64,000 bases of DNA from Flavobacterium buctense (GTDB lineage Bacteria > Bacteroidota > Bacteroidia > Flavobacteriales > Flavobacteriaceae): contig NZ_JACTAB010000001.1 in NCBI RefSeq assembly GCF_014486695.1, forward strand, positions 840,173-904,172. The letters run 5' to 3'. Of the stretch, positions 1 through 9,598 are shown piece after piece. The position numbers were made by a program, and so were the translations under genes. The number at the start of each line of letters is the position of its first letter. Position 1 is the first letter of the stretch. A model generated the notes under the pieces. The model ran no database searches and was not told the origin of the DNA. It saw only the letters and a list, made by a program, of their open reading frames with translations.

Positions 1-1158
1 CACAATTGGGGTTGGCAAAAACAATACAACTATTCGGAGCAAGATTCGACTAAAATTTGGGCCGATTACCAAAAGCTGTTTCACGACTTAATTCCGAAAA
101 CTTTAGACGGTTTATTAGCTAAAAACGAGAACCGTTATTGGCCGTCATCGCCTTCTATTGGTTGGGGAAGAAAGGAAAGTTTACTTAGTGGCGATGCCCA
201 TTATTGGGGCGTTTGGTGGGGAATGGAACCGTTTGAGATGTATCAAAAAAAAGTCGGACGTTTTATGAGTGAATATGGTTTTCAAAGCATGCCGGATATT
301 AAGACGTTTCAGGCTTTCGCCCAAAGTGACGAACTCAACTTTAATTCGGAAGCGGTCAAAAATCACCAAAAACACCCAACGGGTTACAAAACCATCAACG
401 AGTATATGGCGCGAGATTACCAAGTGCCAACGAATTTTGAAGACTATATTTACGTTTCCCAAGTACTTCAAGCCGAAGGCATGAAAATCGCTATTGAGGC
501 CCATCGAACCGACCCAAAATGCATGGGAACTTTATTTTGGCAAGGCAATGATTGTTGGCCCGTGACTTCCTGGAGTTCGGTGGATTATTATGGAAGATGG
601 AAAGCTTTTCAATACCAGGCGAAGCGAAGTTTTGAGGATTTGTTGATTTCCATTAAGGAAAATGAAGTCAATTATGAAATTTATTTGGTTAGTGAAGCTT
701 CTCACTCCGACAAAGTAAGGTTTGAAATTGAATTATTGGATTTTTACGGAAAGCTAGTGGAAAAAGATGAAGTAGAATTTGATATTACGGCCGATACAAG
801 AGATTTGTTTGTAGCGCTTCCAAAAGAGAATTACAGCGATAATAATTTAAAGGAGTTAGTCTTGTCGGTATCTTGTATATTACAAAATGGTAAAAAAGCA
901 AATGCGCTATATTACTTTGTCAAATCCAAAGACTTACAATTAACCAAACCCAAGATTCAAATTACCAAGCTTGATGAGCAGACTTATGAAATATTTTCTG
1001 ATGTCTTGGCCAAAAATGTTTTTCTATCTTCGGAAGAAGAGACTTTTTTTAGTGATAATTATTTTGATATTTTGCCGGGACAAAAAGTGGAAATTAAATT
1101 GTCTAAACCGGTGAAAGAGGTTCGTGTAAAATCGCTTTTTGAGGTTATTAAAAACTGA
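1..1158 (+). CDS. Beta-mannosidase (GH2), C-terminal part, cut by window start
   Basis: The reading frame is open from base 1, so this is the C-terminal 385 residues of a longer protein; the 5' end lies outside the window. Glycoside hydrolase family 2 beta-mannosidases release terminal beta-mannose from oligosaccharides. The segment with GDAHYWGVWWG (about residues 64-74) followed by FMSEYGFQSMP is typical of that family. Glu91 of this fragment, in SEYG, matches the usual nucleophile position. The distal part is the Ig-like C-terminal region. The internal Met at base 223 is not a plausible start because the catalytic domain extends upstream of it. Family call is firm; exact substrate is inferred. 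Confidence 0.9.
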   Translation, partial: HNWGWQKQYNYSEQDSTKIWADYQKLFHDLIPKTLDGLLAKNENRYWPSSPSIGWGRKESLLSGDAHYWGVWWGMEPFEMYQKKVGRFMSEYGFQSMPDIKTFQAFAQSDELNFNSEAVKNHQKHPTGYKTINEYMARDYQVPTNFEDYIYVSQVLQAEGMKIAIEAHRTDPKCMGTLFWQGNDCWPVTSWSSVDYYGRWKAFQYQAKRSFEDLLISIKENEVNYEIYLVSEASHSDKVRFEIELLDFYGKLVEKDEVEFDITADTRDLFVALPKENYSDNNLKELVLSVSCILQNGKKANALYYFVKSKDLQLTKPKIQITKLDEQTYEIFSDVLAKNVFLSSEEETFFSDNYFDILPGQKVEIKLSKPVKEVRVKSLFEVIKN

Positions 1159-1181
1159 TTTTGAAAAAGACAAAACCTAAA

Positions 1182-1288
1182 TAGCCCCGATAGTAATGAA
1201 AACAAAAATGTCCCGATTTATCGGGACATTTTGTTGTAATGTATAGCGGGAAAATGGATTGCAAAAATGCCCAAGCCATTCGCTCCTT
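1182..1288 (-). repeat. Dispersed stem-loop repeat, copy A
   Basis: On the minus strand it begins GGAGCGAATGGCTTGGGC, has CCCGCT in the middle and ends ATCGGGGCTA. These ends are shared with copies at 13962, 18877, 38140, 58989 and 63803. The central stem (ATGTCCCGA / TCGGGACAT) is unrelated in sequence to the central stems of the other copies. It sits between two convergent genes. Confidence 0.8.
1205..1232. terminator. Hairpin between convergent genes (core of repeat copy A)
   Basis: A 12-bp perfect stem AAAATGTCCCGA / TCGGGACATTTT with a TTTA loop is flanked by A and T runs on both sides, so it could terminate transcription from either direction. It is also the variable core of the dispersed repeat, so a terminator role is inferred. 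Confidence 0.6.
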
Positions 1289-1291
1289 ATT

Positions 1292-1906
1292 TTAAAACAA
1301 CCCGTTAATCTCCGCGTCAATTCTATTAATAATCATTCCTAAATCCTCCGGATTGTTTACAAAATCAACATTATCAACATCAATAATCAATAATTTTCCT
1401 TTGTCGTAAGTCGTAATCCAAGCTTCGTAGCGCTCGTTCAATCGGCTCAAATAGTCAATGGAAATAGTGTTTTCGTAATCGCGACCGCGTTTGTGAATTT
1501 GGGAAACCAAATTAGGAATGGAACTTCTCAAATAAATCAACAAATCAGGCGCGCCAACTAAACCTTCCATCAATTCAAAAAGTGAAGTATAATTTTGGAA
1601 ATCACGGTTGGTCATTAAGCCCATCGCATGTAAGTTGGGTGCAAAAATATGTGCGTCTTCATAAATCGTTCGATCCTGAATGATATTTTTGCCGCTTTCG
1701 CGAATTTGTAATACTTGACGAAAACGCGAATTCAAGAAATAAATTTGCAAGTTAAAACTCCAGCGTTCCATTTGGTGATAGAAATCATCCAAATACGGAT
1801 TGTCAACCACATCTTCAAAATGAGGTTCCCACTTGAAATGTTTGGCTAAAAATCGGGTTAAAGTAGTCTTTCCTGCTCCTATATTTCCTGCTACTGCTAT
1901 GTGCAT
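1292..1906 (-). CDS. Deoxynucleoside kinase (deoxyadenosine/deoxyguanosine kinase type)
   Basis: A 204-residue cytoplasmic kinase of the dNK family, which phosphorylates deoxynucleosides for salvage of dNTP precursors. The P-loop GNIGAGKTT is at residues 7-15. The DRTIYED motif (residues 78-84) carries the DR(S/T) and acidic residues of the family, and an ERxx-containing helix follows EDVVDNPY. Length is normal for bacterial dAK/dGK. Its start codon overlaps the stop of the upstream gene by one base (TAATG), so the two are probably translationally coupled. The substrate (dA, dG or other) cannot be told from sequence alone. Confidence 0.9.
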   Translation of the reverse strand: MHIAVAGNIGAGKTTLTRFLAKHFKWEPHFEDVVDNPYLDDFYHQMERWSFNLQIYFLNSRFRQVLQIRESGKNIIQDRTIYEDAHIFAPNLHAMGLMTNRDFQNYTSLFELMEGLVGAPDLLIYLRSSIPNLVSQIHKRGRDYENTISIDYLSRLNERYEAWITTYDKGKLLIIDVDNVDFVNNPEDLGMIINRIDAEINGLF

Positions 1907-2700
1907 TATGGTAGTTTTATTTTAAAATTCTTAATTTGTTGGTTGGTAAAAATAGCTAAAATTTGGTCTTTGTAATAAAAATTTTGGAACGATTTCTCAA
2001 CAATGTCGATTTCGAAAACGGTTTTCGTTTGATTGTTCAGGCAGTAGAGCGTATTGTCTTGTAAAAACAATAATTGATCACGGTCAATAATCTGGATTTT
2101 TTCAAAAGGCGGAAGGTTAGCCAACAAAGTCACTTTGCCAAAAATATCAATCGCATACCAGTTGTTGATTTCATCAATCCAATAAAAAGTATTAAAATCC
2201 GTTTGGGTGTATTTGATATTTTCTGCAATCGGATTGCCAATGTTTTTAGACGTGTTCTTCAAGTAATCAAATAAAAGAATTTGTTGGGTTAAAGCATTGT
2301 AAATCCATAATTGATTTTGTGATGCCATGCCTATTTTAGAAGCGAAAATGGTATTGTCAATTTCAAAAAAATTGAGTTTTTGGATTTCATTTAATTGGTT
2401 ATCAAGCGTAATAAGGGTATTGAAATCTTCATAGAAAAGGACAATTTTCAGTGGATTAACATAATCAACCGAAGTAATTTTCCCCAAAGCCACATTTTTA
2501 TATTCCCAGGTTTGAACTTTATCCTGCTTGATGAAAACATTGTTTTTAAGGTAGTATTTGTTGCCCAATCCATCAAAGCCCAAATAGATTTTGTCTTCTA
2601 CTATTTCAGTATCAATGACAGTTGTTTTGAGTTTTGGATTTTGTCCAAAACCATGGGCAGAGATGACTAGTAATAGAAGATAAAATGTCTTTTTCATCAT
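1906..2700 (-). CDS. Hypothetical secreted protein upstream of deoxynucleoside kinase
   Basis: 264 residues starting MMKKTFYLLLLVISAHGFGQ, a signal peptide likely cleaved after GFGQ. The mature part is rich in short beta-strand-like repeats with aromatic and Asn residues, suggesting a beta-propeller or beta-sandwich, but no catalytic motif is visible. It reads into the kinase gene through a TAATG overlap. A second Met at residue 2 is an equally possible start. The family is not recognised with certainty; similar proteins sit next to dNK genes in flavobacteria (from memory). Confidence 0.75.
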   Translation of the reverse strand: MMKKTFYLLLLVISAHGFGQNPKLKTTVIDTEIVEDKIYLGFDGLGNKYYLKNNVFIKQDKVQTWEYKNVALGKITSVDYVNPLKIVLFYEDFNTLITLDNQLNEIQKLNFFEIDNTIFASKIGMASQNQLWIYNALTQQILLFDYLKNTSKNIGNPIAENIKYTQTDFNTFYWIDEINNWYAIDIFGKVTLLANLPPFEKIQIIDRDQLLFLQDNTLYCLNNQTKTVFEIDIVEKSFQNFYYKDQILAIFTNQQIKNFKIKLP

Positions 2701-2820
2701 AAGGCTAATTTACGGTAAACCAAATTAATTTAATGAAGTCTTACCTAATATTTTAACAAAAGATTGGTAACAGATTTCGATTACTATCGTCATATTTGTT
2801 GTATCCAAAAACCTAAAACA

Positions 2821-3714
2821 ATGAAAAAAATAGTATTCGCTTCGTTTTTAGTATTCTCTTATTTAGCTACCCATGCCCAAAAAGACTTTCAAGGGATGGC
2901 CGTTTACGAATCAAAAACCAGTACTGCCGATTTCAAATCCCGTTTTGAAGGCAACAGAGAAATTACTCCCGAAATGCAGAAAATGATTGAAGAGCGCATG
3001 AAAAAAATGTTTGAAAAGACTTTTTTTCTAAACTTCGACAAATCGGCTTCCATTTATAAAGAAGAAGAAAAGCTTGATGCTCCGGGCCAAGGTGGTGGTG
3101 GCATGAGAATGATGGCTTCCTTTATGGGCGGCGGCGGAACGTATTATAAAAATGTAAAGGACAAAACGTATAAGGTCGATAAAGAATTTATGGGCAAAGA
3201 GTTTTTGGTGAAAGATTCTTTGAAAACCTATAATTGGCAAATGAGTAGTGAAACCCGAGTGATTGGAGGTTATAATTGTTTCAAAGCTACTGCTGTAATT
3301 CCGGCAAGTAAAACGGATTTTAGAAATTTCCGCCCTAAAAAAGAAGAAGAAAAAAAAGACGATAAAGCTAAAGAAGAAACCAAAGAAGGTGCCAAAACAA
3401 GTTTTATGGATCAAATTGAGTTACCGAAAGAAATAACAATTACGGCTTGGTACACTCCGGAAATTCCGGTAAGTCAAGGTCCGGAAGGGTATTGGGGTTT
3501 ACCCGGATTAATTTTGGAAGTCAATGATGGAAAAACCACCATTCTTTGTTCTAAAATTGTTTTAAATCCAAAAGAAAAAGCTGAAATCAAAGCGCCAAGC
3601 AACGGCAAAGAAGTGACACAAAAGGAGTATGACGAAATCGTAACTAAAAAAATGGAAGAGATGAGCGAGATGAATAATGGACGTGGCGGCTTCCAAATGA
3701 GAATGAGTAGATAA
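2821..3714 (+). CDS. GLPGLI family secreted protein 1
   Basis: 297 residues from the ATG at 2821, chosen because it begins a clear signal peptide (MKKIVFASFLVFSYLATHAQ); an in-frame Met at 2764 would place extra charged residues before it. The defining GLPGLILEVNDG motif is near residue 225, preceded by the ITAWYTPEIPVSQGPEGYWG block. A Lys/Glu-rich insert (about residues 170-195) gives a low-complexity stretch. GLPGLI proteins are envelope proteins of unknown biochemical role, often encoded beside large beta-barrel proteins, as here. It is paralogous to the next gene. Confidence 0.88.
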   Translation: MKKIVFASFLVFSYLATHAQKDFQGMAVYESKTSTADFKSRFEGNREITPEMQKMIEERMKKMFEKTFFLNFDKSASIYKEEEKLDAPGQGGGGMRMMASFMGGGGTYYKNVKDKTYKVDKEFMGKEFLVKDSLKTYNWQMSSETRVIGGYNCFKATAVIPASKTDFRNFRPKKEEEKKDDKAKEETKEGAKTSFMDQIELPKEITITAWYTPEIPVSQGPEGYWGLPGLILEVNDGKTTILCSKIVLNPKEKAEIKAPSNGKEVTQKEYDEIVTKKMEEMSEMNNGRGGFQMRMSR

Positions 3715-3736
3715 TCAATCAACAATCAATTTTATA

Positions 3737-4576
3737 ATGACTAAAGTTATACTTGTTTTCACTTTTTTATTCGTGGGTTTGCAATCGGAAGCACAAGAAT
3801 TCCAAGGGAAAGCCGAATATTTTTGGAAACGAATTCCAAAGAAAAAAACCGAAAAAGTACAATCGGATAAAAAAGAACCTATTGATCCAGAGTTTGAAAA
3901 GGAGATTCAAGAAGCAGTGAAAAGAGCTTCTGAGAAACAATACGTCCTAACTTTTAACAAAACAGAGTGTCTGTACGAAGAAGAGAAGGCATTGGAAAAA
4001 CCTAAAAACAATTCAGATGAAATCTCTATTTCGATTACTTACGTTTCAGCCGGCAATAAATACCTGAATACAAAAGAGCTGAGCAGTGTAGTGGAAGACA
4101 ATATTTTCGGCAAAGAATTTTTAGTGGTAGAACCGTTGGTTAAGCAGGATTGGAAATTAATTGATGAAACCAAGAAAATAGGCGATTATAATTGCTTCAA
4201 AGCTGAATTAGTTATTCCTGTCAGCGATAAGCAGCAGCAAGCCTATGAGGACTTTTTAAAAAAAGACGCCAAAAAACCGGCACTTTTTAAAATGAATAAA
4301 CCCGAAGATAAAGTAGTTACCGTTTGGTATACTCCTGAAATTCCGGTGAGTTTTGGTCCGGATAATTATTGGGGTTTACCGGGATTGATTTTAGAAGTCA
4401 ATGATGGAAATGCCATTTTGTTGTGCACTAAAGTTACCCTGAGTAACAAAGAGAAAACCAAAATTAAAGCACCAACTAAAGGAGAAAAAGTCACCCAAAA
4501 CAAATTTGATGAAATCAAAAAGAAAAAAGAGGACAGCATGAAAGATGAAGACGGTGTCATTTACTTTCAACATTAA
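3737..4576 (+). CDS. GLPGLI family secreted protein 2
   Basis: 279 residues with a signal peptide ending near SEAQ (residue 19). It shares with its upstream neighbour the VTVWYTPEIPVSFGP block, the YWGLPGLILEVNDG motif and the end pattern (KAPTKGEKVTQNKFDEI), so the pair arose by tandem duplication. The gap is 22 bases and the same operon continues into the outer-membrane protein at 4602. It lacks the Gly/Met-rich loop of the first copy. Function is unknown; partnership with the beta-barrel protein downstream is inferred from order. Confidence 0.88.
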   Translation: MTKVILVFTFLFVGLQSEAQEFQGKAEYFWKRIPKKKTEKVQSDKKEPIDPEFEKEIQEAVKRASEKQYVLTFNKTECLYEEEKALEKPKNNSDEISISITYVSAGNKYLNTKELSSVVEDNIFGKEFLVVEPLVKQDWKLIDETKKIGDYNCFKAELVIPVSDKQQQAYEDFLKKDAKKPALFKMNKPEDKVVTVWYTPEIPVSFGPDNYWGLPGLILEVNDGNAILLCTKVTLSNKEKTKIKAPTKGEKVTQNKFDEIKKKKEDSMKDEDGVIYFQH

Positions 4577-4601
4577 TCGATAAATTATCTAAGCCTAAAC
4601 A

Positions 4602-7331
4602 ATGAAAAAAACAGTACTCTTTGTATTTCTTTTTATTACAACAATTTCTTTTGCCCAAACCATCCGATTTGAAGGGACAATCCAAGACAATGCTAAAGCA
4701 CCATTGGAAATGGCCAATGTTATGGCGATGAACCAAGCGACCAAAGCCATGGATGCTTATGCCATTACCAATGATAAAGGGAAATTTTTGCTGAACTTGA
4801 AAACCAACACAACTTACACCATTAAGCTAAGTTATTTGGGCATGCAAAACAAAGAAATTATAATTACCACCAATACAGAAAACATTTCCCAAAACATCAC
4901 CATGGAAAGTGGCGGCATCGAATTAGACGGTGTCGAAATCGTACGGGAAATGCCGGTTTCTATCAAAGGCGATACGATTGTTTACAATGCCGATTCGTTT
5001 AAAACCGGAACCGAAAGAAAACTCGAAGACGTACTGAAAAAATTACCCGGTGTAGAAGTTGATGCCGAAGGTCAGGTAAAAGTCGAGGGAAAAGCAGTGA
5101 CCAAATTGATGGTGGAAGGCAAAGATTTTTTCGATGGTGATACCAAATTAGGCGTAAAAAATATACCGGCCGATGCCATAGATAAAGTGCAGGTGTTGCG
5201 TAATTACAATGAAAATTCCATCCTAAAAGGCGTGGAAAACAACCAAGATAATTTGGCCATGAACATCAAATTGAAAGAAGGAAAGAAAAACTTTTGGTTT
5301 GGAGATATGACAGCCGGAATTGGAGTTGGCCACGAAGACACACGCTATGTTGTAGCACCCAAAGCCTTTTATTACAGTCCGAAATACAGCATCAACATTA
5401 TGGGGAACAGTAATAATGTGGGTCAGCAAGCTTTCACCATCCAAGATTATTTCAGGTTTAGTGGTGGTTTCAGAAATATAATGGGCAAAGGCGGCGGAAG
5501 CATCAATGTGGGAAGCAATTCACTCGGCATTAGCTTTTTTCAAGACAATCGCGTTAAGGAAATCGAATCGCATTTTGGCGCTACTAATTTCTCCTACAAT
5601 CCTTCAAAAAGTTGGAGTTTGAGCGGATTTATTATTGCAACTTCGACCTTAGTGGACACTGAAACCAATTCAACGGTTAATATATTGCAACCCAATACTA
5701 CCAATGTTTCTTCTTCTGAAATTAGAGACGACGCAGGAAGTCAGAAAAATAATTTGGGCTTATTCAAGTTCAGCGCCACTTATAAACCATCGGCTAAATT
5801 TCAATTGGATTACGACATCTTAAACCGAATTTCAGCGCAAAGAGAGAACAACGAACTCAACCGTCAAGTGTTTAATTACGTTTCAGGCATAAATACAGAT
5901 GAAAGTGTTTTCACCTCTAAAAAGCAAGATCCGGTAAACATCAATCAAAATTTGAGTTTTTATTATACGCCAACAGACAAACATATTTTTGCCTTCGAAA
6001 GTCAGCATTTGTACCAAAACGAAGATCCGTTGTATAATGCTAATTTAGAGTTTCAACCTTTTGACTTTTTTGGATATAATGAAAATCAAAACCGAAATGA
6101 CCTTACGCAAAGCCGATTTATCAAAACCAACAAACTCGACAGCCGTTTGGATTATTACTATGTGTTAACACCAAAGACCAACTTGAATTTTACGTTGGCC
6201 AATTCGTATGTTTACCAAAGTTTAAACTCGTCCATTTTTCAACGTTTGGACGACGGAACGGTCAATACGTTAAGTGCTGCAGAAAATAACAATGACGTCA
6301 GTTATCGTTTTAATGATACTTTTTTAGGCTTTCATTTTAAATGGTTGACCGGTAAATTTACGTTTACACCCGGCGTTACTTTACACCGATTTGACTTGAC
6401 CAACACCCAATTAGGCACTGATGTCAATCAGGAAATAGTTCGTTTGTTGCCCGATTTTCAAATGATTTACCAAATAAAAAAATCGGAGACCTTAACGTAT
6501 AATTTCGGAATCTCTAACAATTTTACCAATATCAACAATTACGCCTTGGGAACGATTTTCAACAGTTACAGCAATCTGTTTTCCGGTAATCGTGATTTGG
6601 AAAATTCTGTGGTTCAAAGCCATACTTTGTCGTATCAAAAATTTAATATGTTCAACTTTGAAAACTTCGGTGGCTTTTTAAACTACACTAAAACCAACGA
6701 GGCCATCAAAACCAGAGCATTATTTGAAGGCGCAAATCAAATAGGTTCCCCTTTTAATTCGCCTTTTGGCGATGAAAATTTTTCGGCGAATGTACGTTAC
6801 GGACGTTCTTTTTTAAAGTATTACAAAGCCAATGTTAGCGCCAATGTAAATTGGAGTAAGTTCTATAATATCCAAGTAAACCCATTAAATGCTGCTGAGA
6901 ATATTATCGATACCGAAAGCTTTACGCACAATTATCGTTTTAGTGCTTCCACTAATTTTAAAAATATGCCCAATGTGGAATTGGCTTATTCTTACGCGGT
7001 AAACCAATACCCAAATGACACTTTTTACACCGATAGTCCATCCGTTAAATTGGATTATTTCTTCTTAAAAAGTTTTTCTTTTGTAAGCGAATATGAGTTT
7101 TTTCATTATTACAACAAAGCCAAAACAGTGGATCAAGAATACGACTTTTTATCGGCTAGCTTGACTTATCAAAAAACAAAAGACAGTAAATGGGAATACA
7201 AGGTTGCCGCTACAAATATATTAAACACCACTTCGTTAAATGACGATAGTTTCTCGCAGTTCTCTACCCGAAATTCCCAGTACCGAGTGCAACCAAGGTA
7301 TATTATTTTTAGTTTAAGGTATAATTTGTAG
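4602..7331 (+). CDS. Outer-membrane beta-barrel protein, TonB-dependent-receptor-like
   Basis: 909 residues. A signal peptide (about 1-19) is followed by a carboxypeptidase-regulatory-like domain (about 20-105, FEGTIQDNAKAPLEMANV...). A plug-like region follows (DTIVYNADSFKTGTERKLEDVLKK in pieces, about 125-230), then a long barrel of alternating strands ending in the aromatic IIFSLRYNL. This is the layout of the flavobacterial outer membrane beta-barrel family, which lacks a clear TonB box. It follows two GLPGLI genes, a recurrent association. Cargo or substrate cannot be read from the sequence. Confidence 0.85.
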   Translation: MKKTVLFVFLFITTISFAQTIRFEGTIQDNAKAPLEMANVMAMNQATKAMDAYAITNDKGKFLLNLKTNTTYTIKLSYLGMQNKEIIITTNTENISQNITMESGGIELDGVEIVREMPVSIKGDTIVYNADSFKTGTERKLEDVLKKLPGVEVDAEGQVKVEGKAVTKLMVEGKDFFDGDTKLGVKNIPADAIDKVQVLRNYNENSILKGVENNQDNLAMNIKLKEGKKNFWFGDMTAGIGVGHEDTRYVVAPKAFYYSPKYSINIMGNSNNVGQQAFTIQDYFRFSGGFRNIMGKGGGSINVGSNSLGISFFQDNRVKEIESHFGATNFSYNPSKSWSLSGFIIATSTLVDTETNSTVNILQPNTTNVSSSEIRDDAGSQKNNLGLFKFSATYKPSAKFQLDYDILNRISAQRENNELNRQVFNYVSGINTDESVFTSKKQDPVNINQNLSFYYTPTDKHIFAFESQHLYQNEDPLYNANLEFQPFDFFGYNENQNRNDLTQSRFIKTNKLDSRLDYYYVLTPKTNLNFTLANSYVYQSLNSSIFQRLDDGTVNTLSAAENNNDVSYRFNDTFLGFHFKWLTGKFTFTPGVTLHRFDLTNTQLGTDVNQEIVRLLPDFQMIYQIKKSETLTYNFGISNNFTNINNYALGTIFNSYSNLFSGNRDLENSVVQSHTLSYQKFNMFNFENFGGFLNYTKTNEAIKTRALFEGANQIGSPFNSPFGDENFSANVRYGRSFLKYYKANVSANVNWSKFYNIQVNPLNAAENIIDTESFTHNYRFSASTNFKNMPNVELAYSYAVNQYPNDTFYTDSPSVKLDYFFLKSFSFVSEYEFFHYYNKAKTVDQEYDFLSASLTYQKTKDSKWEYKVAATNILNTTSLNDDSFSQFSTRNSQYRVQPRYIIFSLRYNL

Positions 7332-7347
7332 ATTTGTTAAAAAAAAG

Positions 7348-7620
7348 ATGACTACTGAACAAGAAGCTAAGTTGCTGAAAAGCTTAGGGATTTTTACTCT
7401 ACTGGTATTTTTGCCGTTAAATATTTTTGTAATAAAAAATGACATCGTCAAATTATTAATTTTTATTCCTATTTTAGTTTTGTTTTCCATACTTTATGTT
7501 CGACAATATAAAAGAGATAAAGCGGCCAACAAGGATTTGTCAAGATATAAAATGCTGCTTTTTTTTCTTGGAATTTCACTACTGATGTTGGTTGCGGCCT
7601 TAGTTTATCCAAGTATATAA
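7348..7620 (+). CDS. Small hypothetical membrane protein
   Basis: 90 residues with three hydrophobic segments (about 13-28, 33-50 and 66-87) separated by short Lys/Arg-rich loops, suggesting a small inner-membrane protein. It begins 16 bases after the outer-membrane protein gene and is followed at once by a strong hairpin, so it is the last gene of that operon. No family is recognised. Confidence 0.65.
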   Translation: MTTEQEAKLLKSLGIFTLLVFLPLNIFVIKNDIVKLLIFIPILVLFSILYVRQYKRDKAANKDLSRYKMLLFFLGISLLMLVAALVYPSI

Positions 7621-7628
7621 AAAACAAA

Positions 7629-7655
7629 AAACCCAACTCATTGAGTTGGGTTTTT
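7629..7655. terminator. Bidirectional terminator between the 7348 gene and metK
   Basis: A 10-bp stem AACCCAACTC / GAGTTGGGTT with an ATT loop is flanked by an A run upstream and a T run downstream. It serves convergent genes on both strands. Confidence 0.85.
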
Positions 7656-7692
7656 CTTTGCGAACTTCGCGTATAACTTTGCGTCTTTGCGG
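7655..7692. repeat. Degenerate 8-bp tandem array at the metK 3' end
   Basis: Units resembling CTTTGCGA, ACTTCGCG, TATAACTT, TGCGTCTT and TGCGGTT follow each other with period 8, ending at the metK stop. The same kind of array, with other unit sequences, is found at several gene borders in this window. Confidence 0.45.
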
Positions 7693-8943
<1,251 letters not shown>

Positions 8944-8999
8944 AACTATATTTTAGTTTAATATTAATTTTAGTGAAAAAAGAGGAGATTGCTACAAAA

Positions 9000-9068
9000 G
9001 CTAAAGGAGAGTTTCTGCTTTAGCATTTTTTTACGAGGTTGCAATCAGTTCAAATTTTTCCTCTCATT
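9000..9068 (-). promoter_or_regulatory. SAM-II-like riboswitch candidate upstream of metK
   Basis: Read on the minus strand: GAGG (9060-9063), then a U/A-rich loop containing TTTGAACTGATTGCAA, then CCTC (9035-9038) closing a 4-bp stem, then GTAAAAAAATGCTAAAG. The order stem, loop with TTGCAA, stem, A-rich tail with GCTAAA resembles the SAM-II (metA) aptamer as I remember it; the stem is short. The tail GCTAAAG (9018-9024) can instead pair with CTTTAGC (9000-9006), an exclusive alternative fold. The predicted transcript start is only a few bases upstream. Motif assignment is from memory and needs a covariance-model search. Confidence 0.6.
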
Positions 9069-9077
9069 TTTCGAGTG

Positions 9078-9106
9078 CAAATGTATAAAGACTATTTAGA
9101 ATACAA
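9078..9106 (-). promoter_or_regulatory. metK promoter
   Basis: On the minus strand TTG (9104-9106), an 18-base spacer and TACATTTG (9078-9085) match the Bacteroidota sigma-ABfr consensus TTG-N17 to N23-TAnnTTTG exactly. Transcription would begin near 9071, placing the SAM-II-like element at the very 5' end. Confidence 0.7.
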
Positions 9107-9213
9107 AAAACTATTTTGCTTTTTTTATTTTTTTTATGATTATTTCAAAATTCTAAATACGTAGTATTTAAATATATATAAACTATTCCCAAATGTTAAA
9201 TTTTCAAATTTTG

Positions 9214-9245
9214 TTTGGTCAATTGAAAAAACATTCAGAAGTTTG
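9214..9245 (+). promoter_or_regulatory. Candidate promoter of the metY leader region
   Basis: TTTG (9214-9217), a 20-base spacer and GAAGTTTG (9238-9245) fit the -33/-7 pattern with mismatch at the first -7 base and N positions otherwise free. It would start transcription near 9252, just ahead of the first leader peptide. Confidence 0.45.
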
Positions 9246-9268
9246 CTCCATCAAATAACAACAAGAAA

Positions 9269-9337
9269 ATGAAATTAATTATTTGCAATATGTGTCGCAT
9301 GATGTGGAAATCTCCGCAGAGGACGCTTATGGCATAA
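9269..9337 (+). CDS. Met/Cys-rich leader peptide 1 of the metY attenuator
   Basis: A 22-codon ORF, MKLIICNMCRMM followed by WKSPQRTLMA. Residues 6-12 are Cys-Asn-Met-Cys-Arg-Met-Met: five of seven codons need charged Cys or Met tRNA. Codons 16-19 contain GCAGAGG (9316-9322), which is identical to the 3' arm of the terminator at 9362 and can pair with its 5' arm CCTCTGC (9365-9371). A ribosome stalled at codons 6-12 leaves 9316-9322 free (antitermination); one that reaches the stop covers it (termination). The mechanism is inferred from this geometry by analogy with classical amino-acid operon attenuators. Too short for standard gene finders. Confidence 0.75.
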   Translation: MKLIICNMCRMMWKSPQRTLMA

Positions 9338-9361
9338 TTTTAAATTTAAAATATATCCATC

Positions 9362-9392
9362 AAACCTCTGCCAACAGCAGAGGTTTTTTTTT
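9362..9392 (+). terminator. Attenuator terminator 1 (upstream of metY)
   Basis: A 10-bp perfect stem AAACCTCTGC / GCAGAGGTTT with a CAACA loop is followed by a run of T to 9391. Its 5' arm has an alternative partner, GCAGAGG at 9316-9322 inside leader peptide 1. Confidence 0.88.
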
Positions 9393-9467
9393 ACTCTGAA
9401 TTTAGTTCAGAGTCTAATGAAAAGTAAAAACAATAATTTAAAACAGATGCTGAAACGAGTTCAGCAT
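9393..9467 (+). promoter_or_regulatory. Two short hairpins between attenuators 1 and 2
   Basis: Two 8-bp perfect stems, ACTCTGAA/TTCAGAGT (9393-9413) and ATGCTGAA/TTCAGCAT (9447-9467), each with a 5-base loop. They share the CTGAA...TTCAG core, so arms could also cross-pair. The second ends 6 bases before leader 2 starts and might influence its translation or act as a pause site; that role is speculation. Confidence 0.5.
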
Positions 9468-9473
9468 AAAACA

Positions 9474-9575
9474 ATGAAAGTAACAGCAAAAAATATGATG
9501 ATGAACAACCGTATGATGCACGTGATGATGTGTTGTTGTATCGACATACCCTGTTACCAAAAGCGAAAGACGTAA
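9474..9575 (+). CDS. Met/Cys-rich leader peptide 2 of the metY attenuator
   Basis: A 33-codon ORF with eight Met and four Cys: Met at 1, 8-10, 14, 15, 18 and 19, and Cys at 20-22 and 27. The segment MMHVMMCCC (14-22) is a strong stall site under Met or Cys starvation. Codons 27-30 contain TTACCAAAAG (9554-9563), fully complementary over 10 bases to CTTTTGGTAA (9605-9614) in the 5' half of the next terminator. A ribosome stopped at the CCC codons (9531-9539) would leave this segment free; one reaching the stop at 9573-9575 would cover it. The design repeats that of leader 1 with unrelated sequence. Mechanism inferred. Confidence 0.82.
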   Translation: MKVTAKNMMMNNRMMHVMMCCCIDIPCYQKRKT

Positions 9576-9598
9576 TCAAAGTTTATATACTTGTTCTT

